Positions 1 through 12,200 of a DNA stretch of 20,764 nt are shown here, one piece after another; within the stretch, counting starts at the first letter, position 1; every line of letters begins with the position of its first letter. A model generated the notes under the pieces. The model saw only the letters and a program-made list of their open reading frames with translations, made no database searches and had not been told where the DNA came from. The stretch spans positions 40,001 through 60,764 of the forward strand of contig JAQGDQ010001126.1 of NCBI GenBank assembly GCA_030141605.1. The letters are read 5' to 3'. The position numbers were made by a program, and so were the translations under genes. This stretch comes from Tubiluchus corallicola. Lineage: Eukaryota > Priapulida > Priapulimorpha > Priapulimorphida > Tubiluchidae.

Positions 1-419
1 ACGTGGAATTCCGAGTTTTTGGAAGACCAGTAGTGCCATTTTTGTAAATCACGTAAATTCGGTGAGAAAATTTTTACGGACCCAGTACATTATTTCGCAA
101 GGTGACCGCTAGTTGGCAGGCCGTCACTTTGTTTACATCACGTACATCAATGTAACCACGTGTATATCTCTATGTATAAAAAATATAGAATCAATTGTGC
201 GGAGTTATTTGAGTCAATTGCAGACAGTTTTTATATACTTTTGCATAGGAGCGGCCAGTACTTAGGCGTTTTTGAGTATCATGTATCCTTGGTAGTTGGA
301 TATTTTAAATTATGCATGAAACAAGGTAATTGATATTGTTAGTCCACTTAGAGGCTCTCTATGGTCTCAAAATTGCACCAAAACCCCCGGCCTGTTTCAG
401 AGTTTTTTGCAATTTGTCA

Positions 420-785
420 TTCTCATCCCTGATATAAGGGACTTTCAGCTATAAGCGATATCTTCAAGTCCCGCGTAAATTACCTCGCATATATGCCTAT
501 GATCAAAGCGAAATTGATCAATTTTTAACCTCAATTTTTCGCAAACTCCGCCTGCGAACAGCTCGGTTTCCGCGGTCACATACATCTCTCATCATTGTAG
601 AAGCTTCCTACATACCATTTGCACTGAATGTGCAGCAATAATCCATGAAAATGTGCGTAAAAGTACAGAAAAGTACAGGTCTAGATACACCCTCGGTCTG
701 ACTCAACTTCGGCTATAAGGGACATCGGATATAAGGGATGAATTTTTTCCTGTCCGGAGGTGTCCCTTATATCCGAGATTGACTG
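420..785. mobile_element. Pogo/Tigger-like DNA transposon end (non-autonomous or truncated)
   Basis: The sequence ends at 785 with the reverse complement of CAGTCAATCTCGGATATAAG, followed by TA, the target dinucleotide of Tc1/mariner-pogo elements. The CAGT...CTCGG...TATAAGGGAC pattern resembles Tigger/pogo termini. The ATATAAGGGA core recurs near 427 and 730, and a 13-bp hairpin (arms 726-738 and 763-775) sits just inside the end. No matching left terminus and no transposase frame were found, so the left limit given is only where the motif first appears. The family call is by resemblance. Confidence 0.4.
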
Positions 786-1153
786 TATGCTCTAAAATTT
801 GGAAAACTACAATAGCTTTTTTAAATCAAAGCTTAAATTACGTAATAATTACCTCGGATATTTAAATTTTGTTAAACTTTCAAAGCTACGACTCAATGAA
901 TCCACTAAGACTGGCAACGGTGTCTTTTTGTCAAATTCGCATGGTGGACAGAATAGACACAATCAGTGTTCGTCTGTGATGTCAGTGTGACGTTGGGCCC
1001 ATTTTTGTGACATCACATCAGCATCTTATAGCAATCTTCGCTTCAGCAAACGTGCTTGGCGCGCTGGGAAGATACCTACTGTTGCACAAACTGTGGTTAG
1101 TTTGTGACGTAAGCGATAGCTGTGTTCGGTTGCCATTAATTAAGTTTTCAAGC

Positions 1154-1266
1154 TAATTATTCAAATATAAGAAACAATTGCTAACTTTTATAGGCAAGAA
1201 AATGTATATTTTAAACTGTAAATTAAAGCAAGATTGAGTCTAATCAATCGTTTGGTTTTCCTTTAA
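1154..1266 (+). repeat. Dispersed repeat F, copy 1
   Basis: About 110 bp is clearly similar to the reverse complement of 16787-16900. Shared blocks include ATTCAAATATAAG, AATGTATATTTT, GTAAATTAAA and GATTGAGTCTAA, all in the same order. Similarity ends near CCTTTAA at 1266. No terminal repeats or target duplication were identified, so the element class is unknown. Confidence 0.7.
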
Positions 1267-2466
1267 TAATGACATTAACTGGACAAAGGATAGCGAGCCG
1301 ACAAGTGGTCATCTAGTCAGCAATTGTTATATCAGAAAAAAGTATTTAAAAGTAGACATAAGCACTGCTAAGTTAAGTAAAATATCGACTTTAGATTGGT
1401 TTAGTAAACTGTAATTTTTATAAATTAGAGGAAATTTGAAAGTGTTACTTAACACAACTATAGTATCCACTGTTTATAAGACTCACGGGTAATAAAATCA
1501 GTCATTTAAATGAATAAAAAACATCTGGTCAGGTGGCCGCTCCTGTTTAAATGTACATAAAAATTTTAATTGGTAATTGACTCTCATAACTCCACATAAT
1601 TGACTCAAATTTTTCATTCGTATACTTAAAAATAAGACATTTGTCAGTTACCAAAGAGCTTTTATTGCTTTTATGTCACCTTTTGCTTTTGTGCACCATA
1701 ATGTACGTAGTAACAGTCGTGTTAAGTACAGCTTTGTTTGTAAGCACGTACATTTATAATGTGCTCATAGGCTAGTGCAATGGTTTTGCTTTGAAACGTC
1801 TGCTGCAATTAACTTTGTTGTTTCTGGAAGCTAAACTTAATGACTTGCTTAGCTGTTTACTTTTGATACTCCCACTCTTTTCACAGGGGCACGATCAACT
1901 GCTTTTCTCTAGAAAATATTGTCAATATTTAAATTTGTATTGTTAATGTATTGGACACAGAGGAAATTTGACATTAATTCGTTTCTCAAATTCACTTAAA
2001 GCCTTTACGGTGCATTGCTAGTCTGATGTGTGATGGCTAATACTTTTATCCTAGCGATGCTATATCCTTCGGATAATAGATTCAGTCTATTGAGTCGAAA
2101 CACACATCCCAAAGTGAGTCTATGAATGGGCCTACTGTGTAATGTTGAAATGCGTACAATTTAACCTATTACTAATAAATACCCACAGCGTACATTCTGA
2201 ATAACTAGTTAGTTCCCAAAGCGCAAACCATACCACTATGTGAATGTACCTTAACATTTCACTGAGTCAAATAATCTTGAAATTGGGCTCTGGTATCCAT
2301 TTTAAGCATAAATAAAGTATTTCTACTTATAATTAAACTTTCCTGTTTTCGATAGCTTATAATCCTGGAAGGCATTGTCATCATTATCACCATTATTAAA
2401 ACACTTACAACTTCCTTCAAAGAAAAAATAAATTACCATAGACGTTTTAGTTATAATCTGCTAGTG

Positions 2467-2949
2467 CAGGGATGTGCAAATTGCGGCCCGCCGAGAGAAT
2501 TTGTGCGGCCCGTGAAGAGATTTGTCATCCTAATGAAAGCGCGGCCTGGGCGATTAATTGAGTGTATCCAGCTGAAGTCCGTGCCACGATCCCAAAGATA
2601 GTGCGGGTAGTTTTTTCTACTAGATCGGATGCCATTAACCCTTACAAGACGGTTGTAGCTTAATGTCACTGTACTACACAGACTGTGTGATACACATTAC
2701 TAATATGCATTGTAATGAAATTACCACTATCTGTCCTGAAAGTAGAAATATATGGTTTGTAATATAAATTTTAATAACTTCTAAAATAGTTTCTTGAGTG
2801 TAGTAGGAATGATGTACGCAGGTCAGATGCAAAAAAAATCGTTATTAGGCCTTTCTGTGCTTGGCACCTTGATCAAACTGCCTGTGGCCCGCAGGAATTG
2901 CGGGAAAGTTTAATGTGGCCCGGCTAGTCAGGTAATTTGCACACCCCTG
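2467..2949 (-). mobile_element. hAT-type MITE, copy 1
   Basis: A 483-bp non-autonomous element with 16-bp terminal inverted repeats: CAGGGATGTGCAAATT at the left (one mismatch from the other copies) and the complement of CAGGGGTGTGCAAATT at the right. It is flanked by 8-bp target duplications, TGCTAGTG and TACTAGTG, with one difference. CAGGGGTG-type termini, internal GCGGCCC-type ends and 8-bp duplications are hAT (Charlie/Tip100-like) hallmarks. It is inverted relative to the copies at 8064 and 9555. It carries no transposase. Confidence 0.92.
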
Positions 2950-3042
2950 TACTAGTGACTAACTGTGCGACTTACTTTCATTTGCTGTCATCTGAACTTG
3001 ATGTTTCGGCTGGCAGGAAAAGTGATTTTATTTCTATTTTAG

Positions 3043-3265
3043 GTTCGATTTGTCAGCGGATTCACTTACAACAACCTTCTCTTCATCATCGTCGTTCAGC
3101 AGGAGTCGATGAATTCGGACACTCCGTACAAAACTTCCATTATCAGACTATGTAATGACGAGGGAACGAATGGGGACAAGCCGTACGTGGAGCTTCCGCT
3201 CCGATGCGGAGATATGTCCATTGCCGAAGCCGCCCATTTAGGAACTTACGCAAATTATCCACAAG
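3043..3265 (+). CDS. MET-like: Exon 1 of window: sema blades
   Basis: Residues 1-74 plus one base of codon 75. The acceptor is TTTCTATTTTAG and the donor is GTAACA. VRFVSGFTYNN followed by a hydrophobic strand, VQQES, SIIRLCNDEG and YVELPLRC is the sema strand pattern shared by plexins and MET. The VQ(R/Q)E...IIR.C spacing is closest to MET. After ELPLRC the protein goes straight into GDMSIAEAAHLG, with no basic loop in between. The starting phase is chosen because this frame alone is open and matches sema. Confidence 0.88.
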
Positions 3266-6200
3266 GTAACATTGTAAATTGTGTGTAATGATGAAGGGAT
3301 GCTTCATGTAATGAAGAATTTGAGAACGGATGCTTTCTTTTGGCTTGAGAAAAAGTGGGGAAGAATTTTAAAATACCACATAGAAGAGGGTAAAAGGAAA
3401 AGGAATTTACTGTGAATCAGAAATCAGCATAATGCAAATCATTTTACTCACAGTCCTTCTAAATGTTACAGCATACCCAAGTTGTAGTGGGCACTGGCAC
3501 CAATGTGAAAAAGGCTTTTGTCAATATATGTAGCAACACAAACCAAACTCCTTTAGTGGCACAAACACTTTATTATTGACTCTCTTTTCTGTACACTACG
3601 TTGTGACTACTAGATTAAAACTGTAAAAGCTCAAATCAGTTGAAACTGGTTAACCTTGGGCAATACATATCAGAAACCAGTCAGGTGAGAAAATGATTCA
3701 CTGTAGTCTAACTTGTTGTAAAGTTATAATGTTGCTAAAGTTTATAAAGTTCATAAACAAACTCGTGAATCAGTTCACGACACTACAAGAAGAAGAACAA
3801 CTCAAGTAAAGATGAGAAAATGATTCACTGTAGTCTAACTTGCTGTAAAGTTGCTAAAGTTTATAAAGTTTATAAACAAACTCGTGAATCAGTTCACGAC
3901 ACTACAAGAAGAAGAACAACTCAAGTAAAGATGAGAAAATGATTCACTGTAGTCTAACTTGTTGTAAAGTTATAATGTTGCTAAAGTTTATAAAGTTCAT
4001 AAACAAACTTGTGAATCAGTTCACGACACAACAAGAAGAACAACGCAAGTAAAGGTGAGAAAATGATTCACTGTAGTCTAACTTGCTGTAAAGTTGCTAA
4101 AGTTTATAAAGTTCATAAAGCAAACTTGTGTATCAGTTCACGACACAAGAAGAAGAACAACGCAAGTAAAGATGAGAAAATGATTCATTGTAGTCTAACT
4201 TGTTGTAAAGTTGTAAAGTTGCTAAAGTTTATAAAGTTCATAAAGCAAACTCGTGAATCAGTTCACGACATCCTGATGCTGTTTACTTGCTGCTTTGCAA
4301 ATGGTGTGAAAATGTTTTTATTAAAAGTGCTTGATGGTTTTATTTCAGATGGAGTTTTGTTTGTGTCATTTGGTAGAACATCTCAGATGACCGGTTACAC
4401 GAGCGACCCCACTTACGGATCGGTCATCTGTGCGTACAGCATGGATACGATAGTCTCCCAAGCTGGTAGCGCCATTCGAAGCTGCTTCAAAAGAACTCCC
4501 TTGGGGGCTACCATACCATGGTTTACCAGCTCTAGCCAGCGCTGCAGTTCTACGGTAAATTTAAATTATTAAGTGGTGTCCACATTTCTTTACCATCAAT
4601 AAGAATATAGTGATATCGTTTCATTTAAATGAAAATGTAGGGTGCTGTTGCTTGAAAAAAGACCTCGTTTTTGCCCGATTTGAACATTTTATAGACAATG
4701 CAGGAGGTTTTGCACTTTTAATTAGTTTCTTATTTGGACACAAATTCATGTGCGGCGTACACGTAATAAAAGTTAATGCAAGAATTTCACATACACGCAT
4801 AAATACAGATTAGCAGAAAGCAGTAGCCTGTCGAACAACATAGCACTCTTTGTTGCGGCACTTTTTGTGCAAGTGTAGCCATCTCTCTCTGCAGACGTAT
4901 TTAAATCTGGGAAATGTCTTCCTGCTGCCATCTATTGTTGCAGTGGGTAACTTTGTTGAACATAGCACTCTTTGTTGCGGCACTTTTTGTACAAGTGTAG
5001 CAATCTCTCTCTGCAGACGTATTTAAATCTGGGAAATGTCTTCCTGCTGCCATCTATTGTTGCAGTGGGTAACTTTGTTGAACATAGCACTCTTTGTTGC
5101 GGCACTTTTTGTACAAGTCTAGCAATCTCTCTCTTTGCAGATGCATTTAAATCTGTGGGGAATGGCCTCCTGCTGCCATCTATTGTTGCAGCGGGTAACT
5201 TTGTTGAACATGGCACTCTTTGTTGCGGCACTTTTTGTACAAGTGTAGCAATCTCTCTCTGCAGACGCATTTAAATCTGTGGGAAATGGCCTCCTGCTGC
5301 CATCTATTGGTGCAGCAGGTAACTTTGTTGAACCTCATTTAAGAGACATTTTGTTTAATCTTCTTGTAGAGTGTTCAACAATCTTGGAACTACTTTTGTG
5401 GTTCGTCACGTGGCAACCAATTTATTTGGGGAAGAAATTACTCAGTGGACGGCGAAGTTGCACTTGCTTATCCTGATTCACTTGTAATGTCGCTACAGAC
5501 TGTTGCAGTGAAGAGCCACACTGTGGCAGTACTTGGAACTTCTACTGGTTTGCTTTTTGAGGTAATCTATCCTAATGATGATGATGATGATGATGATGAG
5601 TATGGTGGTGGCGGTGGCGGTGGTGGTAGTGGTGGTGATGTTGGTGGTGATGATGATGATGATGAAGATGGTGGTGGTGGTGATGATGATGACAATGATG
5701 ATAATGATGATAATAATAATAATAAATTTCTTGCATAGCTTTTCAATTGATTTTATCTGTTTTTTCAGTACTTTAGAAACTGTACTGTATTTGTTATTAT
5801 CATCTTTTTCTTATTCTGGTGAATTTCAATTCCTTGTGACTGAAAAAGCCAATATTTCTTTCAAATAACTTGTTGTCATGTGTTCTTAATGAGCATAGTT
5901 AAGTGGCACAGGACTTAGTTAATAAATTGTTGGGTAAACTGTCATGCTAACGATGGCCGTTCAGAATTATACAGGCCATTGATGTTGAGTGCTACAACTG
6001 AGTTCGTAGAGTGCCAAACTAAACGCGTTGAAGGATATTCTGGCATGTTCGGTCTGTTCTGCTGATTAGCCCTGCTAATTCATTGATTTTTTATATTAAA
6101 ACAGAAAGAAATATTGTTAACTGTGACGTTTTTATACTATCAAAACTACGAAACAGCTGAAGGAAAGTTCTCTTCCTTTCAGATACTTACAATCTATGAA

Positions 6201-9200
6201 CACTTACTTATTTACTTGGCATGGAGCACTCATACAAGACTTCTCAAAGTTTGTTTATCTTGGTTTTTCTAATTTGTTATTTTATGTTTGGTTTTAGACT
6301 GTAATCAACAGTTCTGTAGAACAGCGGCCTCCGTTCATTAGTTTACAAGTCGGAGATGGGACGCCGATCACGAAGTTGGCATTTGCGAAGACAGGGAGAT
6401 TCGTGTACGCAGTCGCAAGAAATAAGGTATGATTTAATGCACTCGTGATTTGATTCGCAAAGAAGGCTAAAGTCTACAGGATTTGTTTAGGAGTTTGAAT
6501 CTTTTTTTTAGACTGCAATGTGGTTTTCTAGGTGGTGATAGAATTGTTTTGATGTAGTAGAACGTGTAGCATTGATGAGCTCAGGTCACTGAGTTGAACA
6601 ATTCAGCAATGTTAATTTTTTTCAACTGGTGACACATATTGCACAGCTAATGTCTGTATTTGTTGTATTGAATTTACCTGTTACCACAAAATCATTTTTT
6701 CCAGTACCTGCTGGTGAAAATATTGCTTTTTTAATAGTGCGCCATATTTCTTTTCTTTACTGAAACTGAAATGCTAAAGTATAACTAAACTAAGCATCTT
6801 TATGTAAGTCAAAATCTTGAAACTTTATTTGTACATTTTGTGCCTCAAGACCCAATCTTAGGGAGTAAAACAGACACTGAAATAATATTATATATATATA
6901 TAATAATCTTTATTTGCCATTAAAATACATTGATAATCATTGATAAAAACTTTACAGAGATGATCAGTCAGTGTTAGTTAATAAAAACTTACACTGCTAA
7001 AGGCAAATGCGTCAGTGCAATTTAAACTACTGTGCAGTAATGGAAAGTAACGACGAATAAAATCAAACATATTTACAACTATGCACAAAAAATGAAAAGA
7101 CTAAGATTTAATTAATATGGTCGTGGATATATGAATTCTGAATTAGTGTGTATGTTGTCGTACTGGTGTGATGGTATTTCATATCTGGTTAATATTAGTG
7201 ATTTTAATTTTGTTTTAAATGCTGATAGGGACTTGATTTGTTTAACCTGTTTAAACTTGTCATAATGCCACTTAGCTTTGCAATTGATTACTGAGTCAGA
7301 GAAACTGAGAAAACTTATTACAATTTTAGCTGGTTTAAGTGGGAAATGATGTAAATTTCTAGACATTAAAGCTGAATTGTGAGACTAAAGCAGTTTTTCT
7401 TGTGAAGTCATGGCTAGTCTCACCATTTTTCTCACTAAAGTGCCGTTTGTTGTTTTTAAACTTTTCAGGTTACGAAGATTCCACTTGAATCATGTGATTT
7501 GTACCAGGAATGTTCGACGTGTTTAACAGCAAATAATCCTAATGCTTGCGGCTGGTGTGCAGATCGTTGCTCGACTTTCAGCGGTTGCCGTGGTAACCAG
7601 TGGAGCGATAAAGTTTGCCCGCCAATCATAGAAGAGGTGAGATTTTTTTAAAGTTTACCTAAGTAACACCTATGTTCTTTGATTGATTGGTATAAGCATC
7701 TGCCTTGGTCTTTATATAATTCATCGCACTGCTAGCCAGAGTTTACCATTCAATCCAGAGCCTACTTGCCAAATAATTCCACATTAACAAAGAAAAAGAA
7801 GAAAATTGTTGTTCCCTACGTTTCTCGCGAATATTTAGCCGATTCGTGACACAGCACAAACATTCCAGGAGCGTGTTCCGTGTGTTTGTAAAAGTGGAAA
7901 TTGGAAGTACTGTGCTACATACAACGTTGCCGTTCTGTTCCCCTGTAAAGGATCAGAGAAATGACTCGGTTAAAGACTTCAGTGTACAGTGTGACTGTGT
8001 TGTGTTAAAAGTTTCTTTTTTATGAATGTGAATAAAATAATGAATAATTATAATTGTTTAATACAGGGGTGTGCAAATTATCTGACTAGCCGGGCCACAT
8101 TAAACTTTCCCGCAATTCCTGCAGGCCACAGGCAGTTTGATCAAGGAGCCAAGTACAGAAAGGTCTAATAACGATTTTATTGCATCCATCCTGCCCACAT
8201 CATTACTACTACACTCAAGAAACTATTTTAGAAGTTATTAAAATTTATATTACAAACCATATATTTTTACTTTCAGGACAGATAGTGGTAATTTCATTAC
8301 AATGCATATTAGTAATGTGTATCACACAGTCTGTGTAGTACAGTGACATTAAGCTACAACCGTCTTGTAAGGGTTAATGGCATCCGATCTAGTAGAAAAA
8401 ACTACCAGCACTATCTTTGGGATCGTGGCACGGACTTCAGCTGGATACACTCAATTAATCGCCCGGGCCGCACTTTCATTAGGTTGACAAATCTCTTCGT
8501 GGGCCGCAATTTGCACACCCCTGGTTTAATATAAACGTGTTTGTGTTCTTAGTAGCTGTAGCTGCTTTACAATGTAAGATCAGAGCAACTCCAAGCTGAT
8601 TTTTCTAGGTATGCTGCGAAGGCTAAAACTTCTGCAAATATGAAGAGGTTTAGTTGCCTTGCTAGCTTGAGTCTCCATTCCCTTAAATTCCTGTAAAACT
8701 ACGGATTAGATAATTATCGCCTGCTGTACAAAGTAGCATTTGTAAGCTTTTTTTAAGTCAAATACAGAATACTTAGTTTGGTTTCAGTTTTACTCTAAAA
8801 CAGAAAGAAATGCTCTTAACTAAGATTTTCTGATACTTTTGACTTTTTCTTGGTGGTTTTTGTGAAAAGAAAATCTGGTGTGAAGTTGTCATTTGCAAAG
8901 AAAGTCTGAAACTTGATCTTGCGTGTTTTAGTCGTTAGATGATGCCAGGAATACCTTAGTCCTTAGTTATGCTAGCGTTTAAGCTTTGTTATCACGTGTC
9001 ACATTTTGCTTTATGTAGCATTGTTTACAAATTCAGCATCACAGAGAGATGCGGTATCCAAGGAAACTGTTGCTAGTACGTTTGTTTAGCCTGCGATTTT
9101 CCAAAGTTTCACGAGCAAAACCAAACAAAACGTTTTGGGAAAAAATGCAACTTCAAGGTCTGATTTCACTATGAAGGAAACCATAAATTTTAATAAAATT

Positions 9201-12200
9201 GGTGTGAAATAAATTTTTAGCTCTTTGAATTCAAGAAAACTTGATTTTATGTTGAAGTGACAGGATTTAAATTTCAAAAAACTCAACTCAACACAACTCA
9301 CACATTGCGCATTACCATGTTACTATTTGCCATTTTGTAGTTTCGACCAGTCGCTGGGCCTATCCAGGGAGGAACCTTACTGAAAATTAGTGGAGAGAAT
9401 TTTGGTTTTCCACTTCACACGTCCGTTACCATTACCATCAATGGAATTGCATGTCAATGGACGCATCACGATGACAGGAAGTATGTATTAGTTTTATAAT
9501 TTTTATAATTTAATATTTTGTTAAGGCGAAAATCATTAAAACTAGTCTCTATGTCAGGGGTGTGCAAATTATCTGACTAGCCAGGCCACATTAAACTTTC
9601 CCGCAATTCCTGCCGGCCATAGGCAGTTTGATCAAGGAGCCAAGTACAGAAAGGCCTAATAAAGTTTTTTTGCATCCGACCTGCGTACATCATTACTACT
9701 ACACTCAAGAAACTATTTTAGAAGTTATTAAAATTTATATTACAAACCTTATATTTCTACTTTCAGGACAGATAGTGGTAATTTCATTACAATGCATATT
9801 AGTAATGTGTATCACACAGTCTGCGTAGTACAGTGACATTAAGCTACGACCGTCTTGTAACGGTTAATGGCATCCGATCTAGTAGTAAAAACTACCAGCA
9901 CTATCTTTGGGATCGTGGCACGGACTTCAGCTGGATACACTCAATTAATCGCCCGGGCCGCACTTTCATTAGGTTGACAAATCTCTTCGCGGGTCGCAAT
10001 TTGCACATCCCTGCTCTATGTCATAAGTTTTTTCCAATTTTTCCTACCGTTCAATCCCCAGCTTTTATGTAGGTTCTTGATTAACCAGTCAAGTACCGTC
10101 ACTTGTATATGTAATTTTATTTGTACTATGTGGCCTGTAAACTTGTGTTTTGCACGTGTCTTCTGTCTATAGTGTCATCTTTATATTATGTGTAATTTGT
10201 TGTTTTTTCTTAAATACAAAACACTAAAATTTTAAATTATGTTACGCGTGACAATCGGTTTTTAACTTGTACGGCAGCCTGCAATGTTTATCGTAGACAA
10301 TAGACATGTTTTTGCAAACAGCGTGATATTAGATTTTAAAATTTTATATTTTATTTCAAGCTTTACAAAGTTCATATTCACATCACAGATTAATAGGAAT
10401 AATACAATAAATCATGACACACATATCAAAGTTCATATACACATCATAACACAAATAACAATTAGTGATATAACAAACTATGCCAATGATGTCTAATTAC
10501 AGAAGTAAAGTTTGCATCACTGTTTAAAATGTTCTTGCATATAAAATTTTCACTCTTATTCAGCCTGACGTATAAACTGTATGCACGTTTTCTGTGAATA
10601 ACATCAAAATAAATAATATTAAGTCTAGTAGAAATATATCTAGTGTTCGTATCATATGATAAGTTAAACAGCTTCTGTGTTGATACATTATATGCAACCT
10701 TGAGTTTGCTAAGATTGTAAGAATAAAAATGTCTCCAAGTGGACATACAGTAAAAAGTAGTGCAGTAAGCATTAAACAATTGTCTCTTCACGTTAACTAA
10801 ACAGTTAGCAATTTTCATGAGTAATTCATTGGTTCTGCCAAAGTAAATTGTCATAAGATATCTAAATCATCTCTATTGTCTATTAGAATAGAATGCAATA
10901 TACATGTGTGCGTGCATGCATGTCTGTATGTGTGTACGTGTGTGTCTGTATGTGTGTACATGTGTGCATACATGTGTTATGTATGCATTCACATATTTCT
11001 TTATGGATAACGGCAATTGCTATACGAATTAGCCGTGCCTCTCACATTTGTGTGATACGTTTTCAGTATTACCTGTTTGACGGGAAATACTAGCGAAGCA
11101 TTTGAAGCCCCTGTTGTTGTTGCCGTTTCCGACACTAGGGAACAAGTCGGCCGGGACAGAGGTTACCGCATTCAGGGTGTAGCAATGTCAGTTAACAAGT
11201 TCGCTTCCAAGGTAAACTTTCTCTTTAATAAAAAGTGATGAGTTCGTGAAGAGTTTTTTGAATGGGGGTTTGAATTCTCTCTGTGTTTATATTGTTTTAC
11301 ACTGGTAAAACCTGCCGTCTTTACAAAGACATTATAGTTTATTGTTCTAGAGAGAACATTTAGCAGCTTTTTTGCTATGATGTTTTAATTATTTTTACTT
11401 ATGGCAACATTGTTCATTAATTGCTTATGACAACATTGTTCATTCATTGTTTAGGCAACATTGTTCTTTTATTGCTTATGACAAGATTGTTAATTCATTG
11501 TTTATGGCAACATTGTTCATTCATTGTTTATGGCAACACTGTTAATTCATTGCTTATGGCAGCATTGTTCATCTGTCGTTTATGGCAACATTGTTCATTT
11601 ATTGCTTATGGCAGCATTGTTCATCTGTTGTTTATGGCAACATTGTTCATTTATTGCTTATGGCAGCAGTGTTCGTCTATTGTTTACGACAACATTGTCC
11701 ATTCATTGTTTATGACAACATTATTCATTCATTGCGTATGGCAGCATTGTTCATCTGTTGTTTATAGCAGCATTGTTCATTCGTTGCTTATGGCAGCATT
11801 GTTCATTCGTCTATTGTTTATGACAACATTGTTCATTCATTACTTATGGCTACATTGTCCATTCATTGTTTATGACAGCATTGTCCATTCATTGCTTATG
11901 ACAACACTGTTCATTAATTGTTTATTGCAACATTGTTTATTCATTGCTTTCAGCAATATTGTTCATTCATTGTTTACAGTAACATTGTTTATGACTACAT
12001 TGTCCATTCGTTGTTTATGACAACACTGCTCATTCATTGTTTATAACATCAAAAAAGTATTGAGTTTTTTGTGAGTCTTTTATTTTGTCTGATTTTTTCA
12101 TCATTTTCTGCTTCATTGAGATCACTAAATACTTAAAGTTATAAGTTCTTTTTACATACAATTGCATAGTTCCTGAACTGCATTTTGTATTAAAACAACT

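Larger units (their letters stand above)
1..2458. other. Non-coding flank, probably an upstream intron
   Basis: No convincing exon is visible. The first exon of the window starts with a splice acceptor and encodes the middle of a sema domain, so earlier exons must lie to the left and this stretch is most simply intron. A short open frame at 799-990 resembles nothing I know. The stretch holds a transposon end (to 785) and part of a dispersed repeat (1154-1266); I recognise nothing else. Confidence 0.5.
9481..11066 (+). other. Intron 6
   Basis: Contains MITE copy 3 (9555-10013), an antisense LINE fragment (10330-10866) and a TG-rich microsatellite (10893-10986). 10022-10329 shows nothing recognisable. 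Confidence 0.75.

Noticed and set aside
799-990. 63-codon open frame
   Set aside because: Starts 14 bp past a transposon end, shows no recognisable motif and has no supporting splice or promoter context.
4063-4348. Upstream extension of exon 2 in the same frame
   Set aside because: The extension runs through the intron 1 tandem array; a good acceptor at 4347-4348 and the phase match with exon 1 (GAT codon) define the true exon start.
4932-5274. Open frames of 100-112 codons on both strands
   Set aside because: Created by the 122-bp tandem array; neither matches the receptor frame across units, and units 1-2 are out of step with units 3-4.
3686-5334. CRISPR-like arrays
   Set aside because: Units of ~120 bp are head-to-tail with no unique spacers, inside introns of an animal gene.
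5562-5738. Asp/Gly-rich continuation of exon 3
   Set aside because: It reads through the donor into a GAT/GGT microsatellite; splicing at 5561 joins exon 4 in phase and continues the sema motif.
8343-8534. Small conserved frame in the MITEs (also at 2451-2669 and 9833-10072)
   Set aside because: Conserved only because the copies are nearly identical; it lacks transposase features and runs through the terminal inverted repeat.
11421-12020. 199-codon open frame
   Set aside because: It is a 26-bp minisatellite read in rotation inside intron 7; the other two frames are open for the same reason.
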